From positions 4,836,001 through 4,900,000 of the forward strand of contig NZ_CP066339.1 in NCBI RefSeq assembly GCF_016406125.1: a stretch of 64,000 nucleotides of DNA, written 5' to 3'. Below, piece by piece: positions 34,163 to 43,814 of this stretch. Within the stretch, counting starts at the first letter, position 1. Each line of letters begins with the position of its first letter. Source of the DNA: Alicyclobacillus sp. SO9 (GTDB lineage: Bacteria > Bacillota > Bacilli > Alicyclobacillales > Alicyclobacillaceae). The notes under the pieces are model-generated. The model did no database searches, was not told the DNA's origin, and worked only from the letters and a program-made list of their open reading frames with translations. The position numbers and the translations under genes were made by a program.

Positions 34163-36445
34163 TCACAGCAGAGCTTCAATTTCCTGAGGGGTTTTTGGCT
34201 GCGAAATCAAATATCCCTGAATCATGTCACAATGATGAGATTGAAAAAATACCCGCTGACTTTCATACTCGACGCCTTCTGCAATCACCTGCAGACCTAG
34301 GTTGTGAGCCAGTTGAATCATGGCCATGACGATTTGTCGGTTTGTGGCGTCAGTGTCCAAGTCTTTGACGAACGACTGATCAATTTTCAACACATCAATG
34401 GGAAACCGCTTTAGATAGGCGAGAGAGGAATAGCCAACGCCGAAGTCGTCGATAGAGAAGCTGACCCCTAAATTGCGCAGTTGGCGCATTCGGGTGGATG
34501 TACTCCGTGTATTGTCCATCAGGCTTCGCTCAGTGATTTCAAACTCAAGAACCGTCCCTTGGAGATGGCAGTTATTTAGTGTTTCCCGTACCACGGAAAA
34601 AAAGTCTTCAGACCGAAATTGCCTTGGAGAGAGATTTACCGCAACCGGAACCACACTTATCCCCTTGGTATTCCACTCCTCCAGTTGTGTACAGACGCTT
34701 CTGATGACCCAGTGGCCAAGCGGAACAATGAGTCCGTTCTCCTCAGCAATGGGTATGAATTCATCTGGAGACACTTCTCCAAATTCGGGACTCGTCCATC
34801 GCAGCAGTACTTCCAGCCCTGCGATGCTGCCTGTCCTTGTATTTACCTTTGGCTGATAGACCAGTGAAAATTCACCGCGGTGGAGTGCTCGATACATGCT
34901 GCCTTCCAGTTTCAAACGCCGCATGGGCAGTTCAATTGTATTTTGGGATTTATACCAACTCACATTGTTGCCACCCTGCCTCTTTGCCTCATACATTGCT
35001 ACATCGGCCTGTCTCAGCAAATCCGCATCAATTTCGTCCGAAAATGAGAACTGGGTCGCACCTAGACTGGCTGTGACCAGAATTTCCTGACCATGAACAC
35101 AAAACGGCTTGGTATTCAGCCCAGTAATGATGTCCCGCGATAACTGTTCCATCCCATCTCTTGGCTGCCTAAGCAGAATGGTGAATTCGTCCCCGCCAAG
35201 ACGTGCTACAAACGCTGATGACGGCGTCAACTCACGCAACCTGTCAGCAACCTGACTTAAAAGTTCATCCCCTGCTGCGTGACCAAATGTATCATTCACA
35301 ACTTTGAACCTGTCGATGTCGAGGAAAAATAGCGCTAGTTCTTCTGAGGGAGAGGCCGATTCCGTCAGACCGTTCGACTGCAAAGCTTCTTGCAGTTGTT
35401 CCACGAAGGCGCGGCGATTATACAGATTTGTAAGCTGATCGCGATAGGCCATATTCCAAATTAACTGCTGCGATTGCCTGCGCTCAGTGATGTCCTGAAT
35501 AACCGCAAGAATAGCCGGTCGATTTCCATACTGAATCAAGCTTGTACGTGACTCAACGTGTATAATTTGCCCATCCAAATTTACGAGTTTCGTCTCTACC
35601 GGCGGATTAATACGCCTGCTTGAAGACAATGCACGAAGACGAGGGCGCAGACGGTCATGTTCCTCTTGCGCAATAAAATCCCACATTGACCTGCCCACCA
35701 ATTGTTCCGGTTTGCTTCCGCCAATGATTTGCGCACCCGTCTGATTGACAAATACAATCCGTCCATTAACGAGGACGGTAATCAATAATGGAGAGGTTTC
35801 AACCAACGTTCTGTATAGTTGTTCACTCTCTTGCAGCTTTGCCAAAGCCGTCTTCTCTTGGGTAATATTCCTCGCAAAGGACACAACAAGAGTCTTTCCA
35901 TGAACATTCAGTTTTGTTGCACTAAACTCCAGTGGTACCGTCTCTCCGGTCTTCCTAATATAGGCACCTTCGAACCTCAATTTCTCATCAGCATAGATAC
36001 GGGCTAATAAATCAGGAATCCCGCTGTGCCGGCTCGTGGGGGTGATATCGACAGGACTCAATTGCAACAACTCATGTTCCGTGTATCCGAGCAGTTCACA
36101 CGCGGCCGGATTTACCCGTACATAAGCACCAGGACGACCATCGTCCCCTATAGGAAAAACAAAAATGGCTTCATTGGCAAGTCTAAACATCGATTGATAC
36201 AATTCGTTGTCAAACACGGAGTCCTCATCCAGCAGTTGAGAGCCTGCGTCAAACACCCTTGAGTCCTTATTGAGCAAGTTTGACGCTGCGTCAAACACTC
36301 TTGATCTGTCGTCTCCAAGTGTGAGATTGTCTACGGTTTCGTCATTTTTCTCAATGTGCAAAGATTTATGTAATTTGGTGTCCTCATTACCCTTCTTGTC
36401 TTTGGGAGGCTTACCGTTACTAAACTCGCCGTGCGTCACGACCAC
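34163..36445 (-). CDS. PAS-PAS-GGDEF-EAL cyclic-di-GMP turnover protein
   Basis: About 760 residues, cytoplasmic. After a charged N-terminus comes a duplicated 16-residue motif (RVFDA-x-S-x-LL-x-x-DS), then PAS 1 (FRLANEAIFVFPIG...CELLGYTEHEL), PAS 2 (LYRTLVETSPLLITVLVNG), a GGDEF domain with an intact ARLGGDEF active site, and an EAL domain reading EVL instead of EAL. That domain keeps the catalytic set (NLSPRQF, FEITERSL, IDDFGVGYSSL, LKIDQSF, GVEYES). Both synthesis and hydrolysis of c-di-GMP are possible. The frame is open to 36847, but that stretch does not look coding; GTG 36445 with AAGGAG upstream is my choice. Confidence 0.9.
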   Translation of the reverse strand: MVVTHGEFSNGKPPKDKKGNEDTKLHKSLHIEKNDETVDNLTLGDDRSRVFDAASNLLNKDSRVFDAGSQLLDEDSVFDNELYQSMFRLANEAIFVFPIGDDGRPGAYVRVNPAACELLGYTEHELLQLSPVDITPTSRHSGIPDLLARIYADEKLRFEGAYIRKTGETVPLEFSATKLNVHGKTLVVSFARNITQEKTALAKLQESEQLYRTLVETSPLLITVLVNGRIVFVNQTGAQIIGGSKPEQLVGRSMWDFIAQEEHDRLRPRLRALSSSRRINPPVETKLVNLDGQIIHVESRTSLIQYGNRPAILAVIQDITERRQSQQLIWNMAYRDQLTNLYNRRAFVEQLQEALQSNGLTESASPSEELALFFLDIDRFKVVNDTFGHAAGDELLSQVADRLRELTPSSAFVARLGGDEFTILLRQPRDGMEQLSRDIITGLNTKPFCVHGQEILVTASLGATQFSFSDEIDADLLRQADVAMYEAKRQGGNNVSWYKSQNTIELPMRRLKLEGSMYRALHRGEFSLVYQPKVNTRTGSIAGLEVLLRWTSPEFGEVSPDEFIPIAEENGLIVPLGHWVIRSVCTQLEEWNTKGISVVPVAVNLSPRQFRSEDFFSVVRETLNNCHLQGTVLEFEITERSLMDNTRSTSTRMRQLRNLGVSFSIDDFGVGYSSLAYLKRFPIDVLKIDQSFVKDLDTDATNRQIVMAMIQLAHNLGLQVIAEGVEYESQRVFFQSHHCDMIQGYLISQPKTPQEIEALL

Positions 36446-36890
36446 GCCATTCACGCTCCTTGCACTTACATTTCTGTCCGCAAAGCATTCCTCCTGCACA
36501 CAAGCGAAAATAAATGATCTATACTGTAAATAGACAAAATCAAACAAATTATGCAAACATCGCGTCAACCTTCTACAATTCTCACTGTGTGGGACAACGT
36601 GGCGCAATGATGAAATCCCTTTCAAAGTGCCGGTCTGACAGCCAAACACCATGAGTAATGGAGCCCAAGCAATTACCATATATAGGTTATCAAGAGGTAT
36701 GCTAAACCTCAGGCAGATAACACATGCTAAAGATGAGCCATATGAAAGAATAAACGGGATGAACGTGGCACAAGTGTATACGCCTGTGGTTCCGTCCAAA
36801 CTAAACAGTGTGAAAATGTTGGCGGTAACGACTGATTGCAATGACAACTGATTGTTACACTACACAGATATACATAAGGGGCATGGGGAT
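36446..36890. other. 445-bp region between divergent PAS-GGDEF-EAL and LCP genes
   Basis: AT-rich, with a weak minus-strand promoter candidate near 36515-36545 (TTGTTT and TATAGA about 18 bp apart). The open frames across it lack ribosome sites and coding character. I see no other element. Confidence 0.4.
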
Positions 36891-38219
36891 TTGATATTTA
36901 AACGAAGTCGCAGTCATGCTAAGAGGCAAGATGGGATAAAGCGGTGGAAATGGAGAAGCTTTTTTAAGTACAGTGCCTTGGCCTTTGCAGTTCTTGTCGG
37001 AGGAGGGCTGGGCTTTGGTACTTATCAGTATCAGCAGTTGAGTGCCGCCACACATTTTAGTAACCTGTCGGTTGTCGGCGAGCCCTTGGCCGGGAACAGC
37101 GTTGCCAACGGCACAGCAAACACCTCTACAAATGATACCGCGTCGAATCCCGTTCCGACGGTGAACCTTCCGGGAACATTTAACATGCTTCTGATTGGGT
37201 CGGATGCAAGACCCGGCGACAAAATCAGCCACTCCGATACCATGGTGTTGGTTCATGTCGATTTAAATCACCACGTGTACAACATGATTAGTTTACCGCG
37301 AGATTCACGGACATATTTTCCAGGTTACGGATATACGAAACTCACGACAATCCAGTTCATGGATGAAGACAAATATGGTGTAAACAAGGGGATTGAGCAG
37401 ACCGTCAAAACCGTATCTGAAGTGACCGGCGTCCCCATTAACTTCTATGCGGAGACCAGTTTCTGGGGTTTGCAGGATATGGTGAATGCGCTGGGAGGTA
37501 TTAATATTGACTTGCCCTTCACCATCAAACTCACCCATCCATGGCACAAACAAATGAAAGGTGATGTGTTTCAAAAGGGTGAGCACTTCCTTACCGGTGC
37601 ACAGACAATCGAAGTTGTTCGGGAACGAGACAGTGTACCAGGAGGGGACTATGGGAGACAACAAATCCAGGAACGAGCCTTAATCGGCATTGCGAAGGAA
37701 GTGCTTAAACCCCAGAACATACCGCACCTTCCGGCTCTAGCCAAAGCGCTGCCGAAATACTTGATTTCTACGAATCTTTCCACTGAAGATTTGCTTTCGC
37801 TTGGATTAAATGTAAAGGCTGATTTTCACCCCGATGAACAAATTCACTACTTTCAGATTCCCAGCACCACAAAATACATCCGCGATGACGTGCTGAAAGC
37901 ACCGAACGATGAGTTGATTCTAAACCAAAAAACGCTAAAGCAAGTCATACACAAGTACTTCCTCAGTGCGAACGACGTGCCGCCCCGTCAGAAGTCTCCT
38001 GGTCCAAACACCATCAGCAGCCCTCGCAGTGAGATTGGCAGGGCAGGAGGCATGACGGCTGGGAACACTGCAGGCTCACCTGGCAGTGCGGGCAGTACAG
38101 CTAACATCTTCCAAGGTGATGACCCGGGAAATGAGATTGTAAATCCTGGGTCAAACCCCGCTGATTTCGGACCTCTGGGGGCACCTGCACCAGGTGGAGG
38201 TGTGAAGCCTTCACGGTGA
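36891..38219 (+). CDS. LytR-CpsA-Psr (LCP) family cell-wall ligase
   Basis: About 442 residues. A basic cytoplasmic start and one membrane helix (YSALAFAVLVGGGLGFGTYQ) are followed by the extracellular LCP domain with MLLIGSDARPGDKISHSDTM, ISLPRDSRTYFPG and, later, VVRERDSVPGGDYGRQQIQER. The conserved Arg and Asp residues bind the polyprenyl pyrophosphate. LCP proteins transfer teichoic acids or capsular sugars from lipid carriers to peptidoglycan. The tail (about 380-442) is a disordered S/G/P/A-rich extension. I start at TTG 36891 with AAGGGG upstream; an earlier TTG at 36852 has none. Confidence 0.9.
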   Translation: MIFKRSRSHAKRQDGIKRWKWRSFFKYSALAFAVLVGGGLGFGTYQYQQLSAATHFSNLSVVGEPLAGNSVANGTANTSTNDTASNPVPTVNLPGTFNMLLIGSDARPGDKISHSDTMVLVHVDLNHHVYNMISLPRDSRTYFPGYGYTKLTTIQFMDEDKYGVNKGIEQTVKTVSEVTGVPINFYAETSFWGLQDMVNALGGINIDLPFTIKLTHPWHKQMKGDVFQKGEHFLTGAQTIEVVRERDSVPGGDYGRQQIQERALIGIAKEVLKPQNIPHLPALAKALPKYLISTNLSTEDLLSLGLNVKADFHPDEQIHYFQIPSTTKYIRDDVLKAPNDELILNQKTLKQVIHKYFLSANDVPPRQKSPGPNTISSPRSEIGRAGGMTAGNTAGSPGSAGSTANIFQGDDPGNEIVNPGSNPADFGPLGAPAPGGGVKPSR

Positions 38220-38387
38220 ATTGACAGCCAGCCCCCATGCCGAGTCAATGCTGCAGCAGACACCACAGGTTCCCCTTACATCACAAGTGTGTCCCACAGA
38301 ACATCGCGTTTACACAACCGTGCTTGACGGAATACCTGACAGACTGAGTGACGGAATGCTAGACAAAATGAGAGGAGTGCTTTAGAC

Positions 38388-38675
38388 ATGCAAGTGAACA
38401 AGGAGAACAGTCGAAATTCTGCGATGCCTATCGGTTTAACTGATAGTTCCAGGGTAAGTAACAATTCAAGCAAAGTCCATTTGGACGTGCGTGTTCAGAC
38501 TTACCTTCCAACTACCTGGATGGTTGCCTACTTTGCGCTGCTTGTTGGTCTCTTTGCGCTCGCCTTATTTTGGATGGAGCGTCTCTTCCATGGCAGCATA
38601 CCCCCGAATACGTGGTGGTATTATGATATTCCTTGGATTGCCCTAACTGTGGCCTCTTGGTTCCCTACATTTTAA
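38388..38675 (+). CDS. Small membrane protein of unknown function
   Basis: 95 residues: a hydrophilic N-terminus of about 40, one clear membrane helix (WMVAYFALLVGLFALALFW) and a second hydrophobic stretch at the end (IPWIALTVASWFPTF). The ATG has GAGAGGAG about 11 nt upstream. It follows the LCP gene on the same strand and precedes another small membrane protein. I recognise no family. Confidence 0.6.
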   Translation: MQVNKENSRNSAMPIGLTDSSRVSNNSSKVHLDVRVQTYLPTTWMVAYFALLVGLFALALFWMERLFHGSIPPNTWWYYDIPWIALTVASWFPTF

Positions 38676-38699
38676 TCCCTATACTTTCGTAAAACCTTT

Positions 38700-39059
38700 T
38701 TGTCTGCCGATATGGACCGAGACGCAAAAACCTGTCAGCTTTCTGGTCAGCATTTTGGAGGTTCATGGAATATAAGGGATAAGGACCCGCGCAGAGCCGG
38801 TTCATCGCAGGCTGTCTCAATTACTTTAGGGGTTTTCATTCTGATTATGTTCCTCGTCGAAAGTGGAGTCAGTGTATCCACTTGGCTGATGCACTCCCCC
38901 GGCCCAAGTCCAGCAGTCAAAGCGAATGTTGTGCAGCAACTGTGTATCCCCTGGATTCTAGCCGGAATTTTCGTTCGATTTCTTCTGAGTTGGAAGTACC
39001 CTAATATCATGCTGCTGCGTCGAAACGGCAAACGACTGTGGGTACAGTTCAAAGATTAG
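38700..39059 (+). CDS. Small two-helix membrane protein of unknown function
   Basis: Up to 119 residues with two membrane helices (SITLGVFILIMFLVESGVSV and LCIPWILAGIFVRFLL) and a basic end. There is no good ribosome site for the TTG at 38700 or the ATG at 38712, so the start is uncertain; translation may depend on the gene 24 bp upstream. Confidence 0.5.
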   Translation: MSADMDRDAKTCQLSGQHFGGSWNIRDKDPRRAGSSQAVSITLGVFILIMFLVESGVSVSTWLMHSPGPSPAVKANVVQQLCIPWILAGIFVRFLLSWKYPNIMLLRRNGKRLWVQFKD

Positions 39060-39161
39060 ATTCACTAAATCTGTCTCTCATATTACTCATTGTTCACCCT
39101 ACCCCCCATTGACGTAACACTCGAGAGAAACCCTTTTTCTGCATCTTGCCAAGATAACTTA

Positions 39162-40343
39162 TTACGCCTGTCGATAAACCGATATCAAGAAGGAACTCAT
39201 GACACCAATCGCCGCTATTAACAGAGAAAGTCCGAAGAGAGCACGCTCCATCTGATATCCAATCAGCAAGCCGGCTATGGTTGGACCAAGGAAGAATCCA
39301 ACAAAAGCGAAGGTTTGCATTACACCGTTCGCAGTACCGCGTTTGTCCTTAGACATCAGTTTGTTGATTTCTGAGGGAATTCCTGCGGTCAGGCACATAA
39401 ATCCGGCGAGACTCAAAGTCGTCCCCAAAATAGTGAAGACAAGCCCATTTACTGCAAGCAGAATCCATCCGAACAGCGCGGCTGTAAATGCGGCAGATGA
39501 CACCTGTACGTAGTAGCCTCTATCAGCAAGGGTTGTCGTGATTCTCATCGCAACCATGCCAAGGAGTATTGCGGGTAAAAATACAATCCACATATTCGCA
39601 GCGCCAATATCCTGGTTTAATCTCGGGGGTACAACCAGAAACAACTCCGCGTTTAAATAATTGATTGAAAATCCTGAGAGAGACAGCAATTGCACCTGCC
39701 TATTCATTAGTATTTTTGTTATTGGTGAAGCCGCTGCTGGCGAGAGCGTCTCTTTGTCAGATTTGGTTTCTGGGACAAATAGAAGAATCAATACAATGGC
39801 GGCAAAGATGAGTATAGCGCATCCCAAAAACATATCCTTTACCGATATAATTCGATACAGCAGAGGACCCGCGATGAACGCGGCGACAGCGCCTACGGCG
39901 ACCATAACTCCTACAATCCCCATTGCTTTGCTCTTTTGACTGTCGTCTTCAATTCCGTCGCCAATCCACGAGTAGGCAATCGCCATTAATGCACCGCTTC
40001 CTTGTAGAGCTCGGGCAAGAATGAGCGTGAAGATATCATTTGCAAAAAAAGCAAGAACGAGTCCAGCCGCGAGTTGTGCAAGCCCCGTTAAAATGACTGG
40101 CTTTCTTCCAGAAAAATCACTCCATCTACCGTAGGGCAACTGAAAAACAGCATTTGTGAGGCCGTAGATCCCAAGTGCTATGCCGCATAAAAGTGGTGTA
40201 CTCCACTTTAAGGTTTCCCCGTAAATATTGATAAAGGGATTTAACATCGTCATCGACAGTTCACGCAGTGCAGCTGCGAAGCCCAAGATTACAAGAAATT
40301 TGACCTGTAGCTTCGAAAATCTCCCTCTTTGAGGTATACCCAT
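39162..40343 (-). CDS. Major facilitator superfamily transporter
   Basis: About 393 residues with twelve predicted helices. The loop after helix 2 has the MFS motif A (GRWSDFSGRKPVILTG), and SWIGDGIEDDSQKSKAMG lies after helix 4. Likely a drug or metabolite exporter; the substrate is unknown. ATG 40343 is preceded by AGGTGG, better than GTG 40355. It is downstream of an ArsR-type regulator gene on the same strand. Confidence 0.88.
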   Translation of the reverse strand: MGIPQRGRFSKLQVKFLVILGFAAALRELSMTMLNPFINIYGETLKWSTPLLCGIALGIYGLTNAVFQLPYGRWSDFSGRKPVILTGLAQLAAGLVLAFFANDIFTLILARALQGSGALMAIAYSWIGDGIEDDSQKSKAMGIVGVMVAVGAVAAFIAGPLLYRIISVKDMFLGCAILIFAAIVLILLFVPETKSDKETLSPAAASPITKILMNRQVQLLSLSGFSINYLNAELFLVVPPRLNQDIGAANMWIVFLPAILLGMVAMRITTTLADRGYYVQVSSAAFTAALFGWILLAVNGLVFTILGTTLSLAGFMCLTAGIPSEINKLMSKDKRGTANGVMQTFAFVGFFLGPTIAGLLIGYQMERALFGLSLLIAAIGVMSSFLISVYRQA

Positions 40344-40433
40344 AATGAAAGCCACCTATATAAGATGTATATCTAATAAGATGACTATATTATATCAATG
40401 AACAATTTGATTTGGCAATATCTCGAGTTATTC

Positions 40434-41462
40434 CTATTTGTTGTATAAATAGCCCTTCAAGTCCGCTATGATTTTCTCAAGATTGTCTTCACTGACGCTG
40501 AAGTACTTCGTGTTCTTGTCTTTACTCTCAGTAACTAAATGTGCAGAACTGAGGACTTCCAAATGATGCGAAATGGTAGCTGTTGTGAGGTTCAGCCGAT
40601 CGGCAAGAATTTTCCCATATGTAGGCTGAAGGATTAAAAGCCTGAGGATTTCGAGCCGCGTCTCATCGCTTAAAACCTTTAAAGAAGCGGAGAGTTTCTG
40701 TCGGGTTATAGCAGTGTCCCGGCTTTCTCGTCGCATGTCGTACAAGAGCAACCGAGAAGACTCATTGTAGGCCATTACATAATGTGGGTTGATATAGTGA
40801 GACGGAGCAAACAGATATTCCTCGATTGTGCCTTCCGTTCTGATACTGCGATTCATAATTTTCTCAGCTAATTCACGAGGTGAGTTTTTGGCCAAACTAT
40901 TTCTCAGGACCTCCAGTGAAGCCTCATAATCCGATTTTAAATTCTGATACATTTCAGCAAAATACACCTGGTAAAGTTCTGTAATCAGTCCTGCAAAGTC
41001 CTCTTTAAATTTTTGGGTGTCATACAGAACGCTCTCAAATGCCTCATGTCCGCCGCGGTATACCCATGGAAAATTATGCAGCAGCTCACTCAGTGCTTGT
41101 CTGTCCTCCATGAGTCGAACAATTTCACTGTTCTCTAACTCTCCTCCAGTTAAAACATGAATGAATCTTCTATTATCAAAGTCGCAAACCACCTGTGTAA
41201 ACTGAGATACATCATTAAAAATACGGCAGTCCAGGACAATCTCGAAAAATTCCAGCCCCTGAAACGGCATCTGCGCCATTTTTTGCAGAAACAAGCGGCT
41301 GTTCGAACTCAGTTTTTCGATCACATCCGACAGCTCATCCTGTACAGAGACATGATGTTTTGGGTCGGCTAAAACATTTGCAATCGAAATTAACTCCACA
41401 ACACTGGAGTAAAACACGGAAACTTTAGGTTCTGACACATCGGCAGACACCGAAAGAGACAT
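40434..41462 (-). CDS. ArsR-type HTH regulator with large N-terminal domain
   Basis: 342 residues. The last 90 or so form an ArsR-type winged HTH (LKVLSDETRLEILRLLILQP, then LNLTTATISHHLEVLSSAHLV). The 240 residues before it are a helical, acidic domain that I do not recognise, probably the sensor. There is no cysteine metal site in the HTH. It lies upstream of the MFS gene with a 90-bp gap and probably controls it. Confidence 0.85.
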   Translation of the reverse strand: MSLSVSADVSEPKVSVFYSSVVELISIANVLADPKHHVSVQDELSDVIEKLSSNSRLFLQKMAQMPFQGLEFFEIVLDCRIFNDVSQFTQVVCDFDNRRFIHVLTGGELENSEIVRLMEDRQALSELLHNFPWVYRGGHEAFESVLYDTQKFKEDFAGLITELYQVYFAEMYQNLKSDYEASLEVLRNSLAKNSPRELAEKIMNRSIRTEGTIEEYLFAPSHYINPHYVMAYNESSRLLLYDMRRESRDTAITRQKLSASLKVLSDETRLEILRLLILQPTYGKILADRLNLTTATISHHLEVLSSAHLVTESKDKNTKYFSVSEDNLEKIIADLKGYLYNK

Positions 41463-41658
41463 TTCAACTCACCGCTCTTTTCCCACAGGATTCATCCTGA
41501 CTCTGAATACTCCCTGCTGAATACTCTCTTACCCTACTTACCCCAAGTTTGATTGGACGTCAAGTTGCTGTAGCAATCCACTACCACCCCATGCGGACTA
41601 AAGACTGCCAAAGCGGCCCTCCCACAGAAACAAGGAACGCAAACGCAATAGCAACATA

Positions 41659-41712
41659 AAAGACACCCGTTTTGCTGACAGATTTGTCAGCCGTACCAAC
41701 CCGGGTGTCTTT
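41659..41712. terminator. Bidirectional terminator-like inverted repeat
   Basis: AAAGACACCCG pairs with CGGGTGTCTTT. The loop contains a second hairpin GCTGACA-GATTT-GTCAGC. The long stem with A/T ends lies between two minus-strand genes. Confidence 0.7.
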
Positions 41713-41720
41713 CACTATCT

Positions 41721-41760
41721 TTCATAAGGCTTCTTAAGGCTTCGTAAGGCTTCGTAAGGC
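41721..41760. repeat. 10-bp tandem repeat, 4 copies
   Basis: TTCNTAAGGC occurs four times in a row, just before the stop codon of the DUF3501 gene (minus strand, 41770). It is another short array at a 3' gene end. Confidence 0.92.
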
Positions 41761-41769
41761 CGTTACAAG

Positions 41770-42354
41770 TTATGCCTGCAGGTCTTTGCCTAAGCTGGCA
41801 ATCGTTGCAGGGTCAAGTTTCATGTCAGCCTGCAGCTCCGGATGATCCAGCACCAACTTCACAACAACGCCTGTATCCGAAGTCATAGCTTTAGCGGCAG
41901 ACGGAGTTAAGGGGAACTTGAGGTAATGAACACTGGTTGTGAACTCCCTGTCATCGTGTTCTTCTTCGAACACCGCCTGTATTCGCTCATTACCAATCTG
42001 CATGTATAGATGATTTTCAATGCCTTTAAGGCGTGCGAGCATTTCCTCAAGTTTCTCTTGATTGTCCATTTCAATGAACAGGGTGCCTGAGAGCTCGTTA
42101 TCGCCAGGAAGCATGGGGCTGTATATGTCGATATACTCTGCAATTTCGGATTCATTTTCCAAGTCTTCACCAAAAATCAATTCCTGTATCTGGTACAGAA
42201 CCGTATCTTTGTTTTCAAACAGCAGCGATACATCTGGGGCCAGACGTACACGGCGCTGGTTTTTCTTTTCAATCATGTCCCGAATATACTGTTGCCTCTG
42301 GTTACCGTATTCTTGTAAAGATTGCAGGTCGTCACGGACAATGGTGTGTGCCAC
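41770..42354 (-). CDS. DUF3501 family protein
   Basis: About 194 residues, the normal size for the family, starting at GTG 42354 six bases after GGGGGAG. Features are RRVRLAPDVSLLFENKDTV, VLYQIQELIFGEDLENESEIAEYI and ELSGTLFIEMDNQE. The function is unknown, but the family is regularly found beside rubrerythrin and Fe-S oxidoreductases in peroxide- or sulfur-related clusters. Here it follows the rubrerythrin gene. Confidence 0.85.
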   Translation of the reverse strand: MAHTIVRDDLQSLQEYGNQRQQYIRDMIEKKNQRRVRLAPDVSLLFENKDTVLYQIQELIFGEDLENESEIAEYIDIYSPMLPGDNELSGTLFIEMDNQEKLEEMLARLKGIENHLYMQIGNERIQAVFEEEHDDREFTTSVHYLKFPLTPSAAKAMTSDTGVVVKLVLDHPELQADMKLDPATIASLGKDLQA

Positions 42355-42457
42355 TGTATCTCCCCCTTTCATGTGGTGAAAAATGTCTGCGAAGGCACCA
42401 GAGGACAGCGGGTCCTCTGGCTCTGCCTCGCTCGACGGTTCTTTCATACAACTCTAT

Positions 42458-42892
42458 TTAGACGGTTTCGCCTAGAGAATCAAGGAGCCGTTGGAAACGC
42501 TGTGCGTGCACGCGCTCCGCCTTCGCCATGACTTCCATCCATTCTCCGATTTCATCGAAGCCTTCGTCACGAGCAGACTTCGCAAATCCAGGGTACATTT
42601 CTGTGTACTCGTAAGTCTCCCCCGCAATCGCGGATTCTAACATTTCACGGGAGGTTTGAACCGGGTAGCCAGTAACGGGATCGCCTTCACCGTGCAAACG
42701 AATCCGGTCAAAATGGCCAAATGCGTGCTTCGTTTCACCTTTGGCGATGCTGCGGAATAAATTTGCGACATCTACTGCGCCCTCTTCGTCAGCGCGCTCA
42801 GCGAAGTATAAGTAGCGACGATTGGCTTGAGATTCACCTGCAAACCCAACCTTCAAATTTTCTGCGGTCTTTGTTCCCTTTAGTTCTCCCAC
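42458..42892 (-). CDS. Rubrerythrin-like diiron protein (erythrin type)
   Basis: 144 residues forming the four-helix diiron domain: [29 protein letters not shown] (E-x2-H), [16 protein letters not shown] and [11 protein letters not shown] (E-x2-H). There is no C-terminal rubredoxin domain. Such proteins reduce hydrogen peroxide in the cytoplasm. The GTG start follows AGGAGATTT. It leads the two-gene operon with DUF3501, and a 24-bp AT palindrome in its promoter region suggests control by the Fur/PerR-type regulator encoded upstream. Confidence 0.93.
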   Translation of the reverse strand: MGELKGTKTAENLKVGFAGESQANRRYLYFAERADEEGAVDVANLFRSIAKGETKHAFGHFDRIRLHGEGDPVTGYPVQTSREMLESAIAGETYEYTEMYPGFAKSARDEGFDEIGEWMEVMAKAERVHAQRFQRLLDSLGETV

Positions 42893-42953
42893 TTCAAATC
42901 TCCTCCTTGTCTAGAGTAACGGATTTGGTGGACACACATCCGTCATATTTGAT

Positions 42954-42977
42954 AATAACTATTATATAATAGTTATT
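42954..42977 (-). promoter_or_regulatory. Fur/PerR-like box of the rubrerythrin operon
   Basis: AATAACTATTAT and its exact reverse complement ATAATAGTTATT form a 24-bp palindrome, 61 bp upstream of the GTG. The shape and base composition fit Fur-superfamily operators. Confidence 0.65.
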
Positions 42978-43057
42978 CTACACAACTCAGATAGTGATGT
43001 CAACACAGTTCGTTTGAGAGGTAGACGAACTTCCAAGCATAATAAAAGAGTGCAGAA

Positions 43058-43086
43058 AAGGATGCGCAAATATGCAACGCATCCTT
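43058..43086 (-). terminator. Terminator of the Fur-family gene
   Basis: AAGGATGCG/CGCATCCTT with an 11-nt loop, followed on the minus strand by TTTTCTG, 28 bp past the stop codon. Confidence 0.7.
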
Positions 43087-43113
43087 GTCATAAGACTGAT
43101 GAGATTCTTCCTT

Positions 43114-43566
43114 CTACTGAGCTGCACAGTCGCTGCACAGGCCCGTCAACTCGATGTGCACCTCTTCCAGCCGAAAACGCGCATGTGAGGCTGCATCATC
43201 AAGATTCAATACATTTGCGGGAACGTAGAAGTCAATCCGTTTGCCGCACTTTCGGCACACCATATGGTGGTGAGGCTCAGTGTTTCCGTCGAACAAACTT
43301 GCTCCGTCACCGTTTCGAATCTCCCGAATAAGCCCTGCTTCCGTTAGACTTCTCAAGGTCTTATACACTGTCGCTACACTCATACTTGGATGTGTAGTAT
43401 GAATGGATTCATAGACCTGTTGTGCGGAAAAGTGTTCTCCGGCAAGGGATTGCATCAGCTCCAAGATGGCAGACCTTTGCGGAGTAATACGCAGTCCAGC
43501 ATCTTTAAGCAGTCCGGATACATCCGGTTTCTCTGCAGTATTATCCAAGTTTCTTGATGGTGCCAC
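43114..43566 (-). CDS. Fur-family regulator, PerR-like
   Basis: About 150 residues. The winged HTH reads LRITPQRSAILELMQ and STSVATVYKTLR-like (here MSVATVYKTLRSLTEAGL). The metal/dimer domain has EPHHHMVCRKCGK and the second CxxC CSDC for structural zinc. PerR senses peroxide by oxidation of iron-bound His; the sequence alone does not separate PerR from Fur, but the adjacent rubrerythrin favours PerR. GTG 43566 follows GGGAGGGAAG; the longer frame to 43674 runs over its own operator. Confidence 0.9.
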   Translation of the reverse strand: MAPSRNLDNTAEKPDVSGLLKDAGLRITPQRSAILELMQSLAGEHFSAQQVYESIHTTHPSMSVATVYKTLRSLTEAGLIREIRNGDGASLFDGNTEPHHHMVCRKCGKRIDFYVPANVLNLDDAASHARFRLEEVHIELTGLCSDCAAQ

Positions 43567-43608
43567 TTGTCTTCCCTCCCGGTCCGCAAAGTAGTTCACG
43601 GTAATTAG

Positions 43609-43625
43609 GTAATAATTATTATTAC
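43609..43625 (-). promoter_or_regulatory. Fur/PerR-like box of the regulator gene
   Basis: GTAATAAT-T-ATTATTAC, a perfect 17-bp palindrome 43 bp upstream of the start. It resembles the PerR box TTATAAT-N-ATTATAA and suggests autoregulation. Confidence 0.7.
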
Positions 43626-43641
43626 ATAAAAACAGGTAAAA

Positions 43642-43672
43642 GACGACCTCTACAATCAAAAAAGAGGTCGTC
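43642..43672 (-). terminator. Terminator of the YeeE/YedE transporter gene
   Basis: GACGACCTC/GAGGTCGTC with a 13-nt loop, followed on the minus strand by TTTTACC. Confidence 0.7.
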
Positions 43673-43814
43673 AATGCTACTTAATTTAACACATTACGCG
43701 GAAATTTGCTACATTTGTCAATGTTGGCGAGCGAAAAGTTGCTACAATACGCCAGTCGTGAAAGAGACGGCAGGACGGAATTTGTCAAAGTTCGCACGGT
43801 AACTTGACCAGAAC

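Noticed and set aside
36450-36847. N-terminal membrane extension of the PAS-GGDEF-EAL protein
   Set aside because: The frame is open but has erratic composition, no ribosome site at its ATG, and covers the divergent promoter region.
38248-38385. 45-codon frame before the small membrane protein at 38388
   Set aside because: No ribosome site and no hydrophobic or conserved feature; probably chance.
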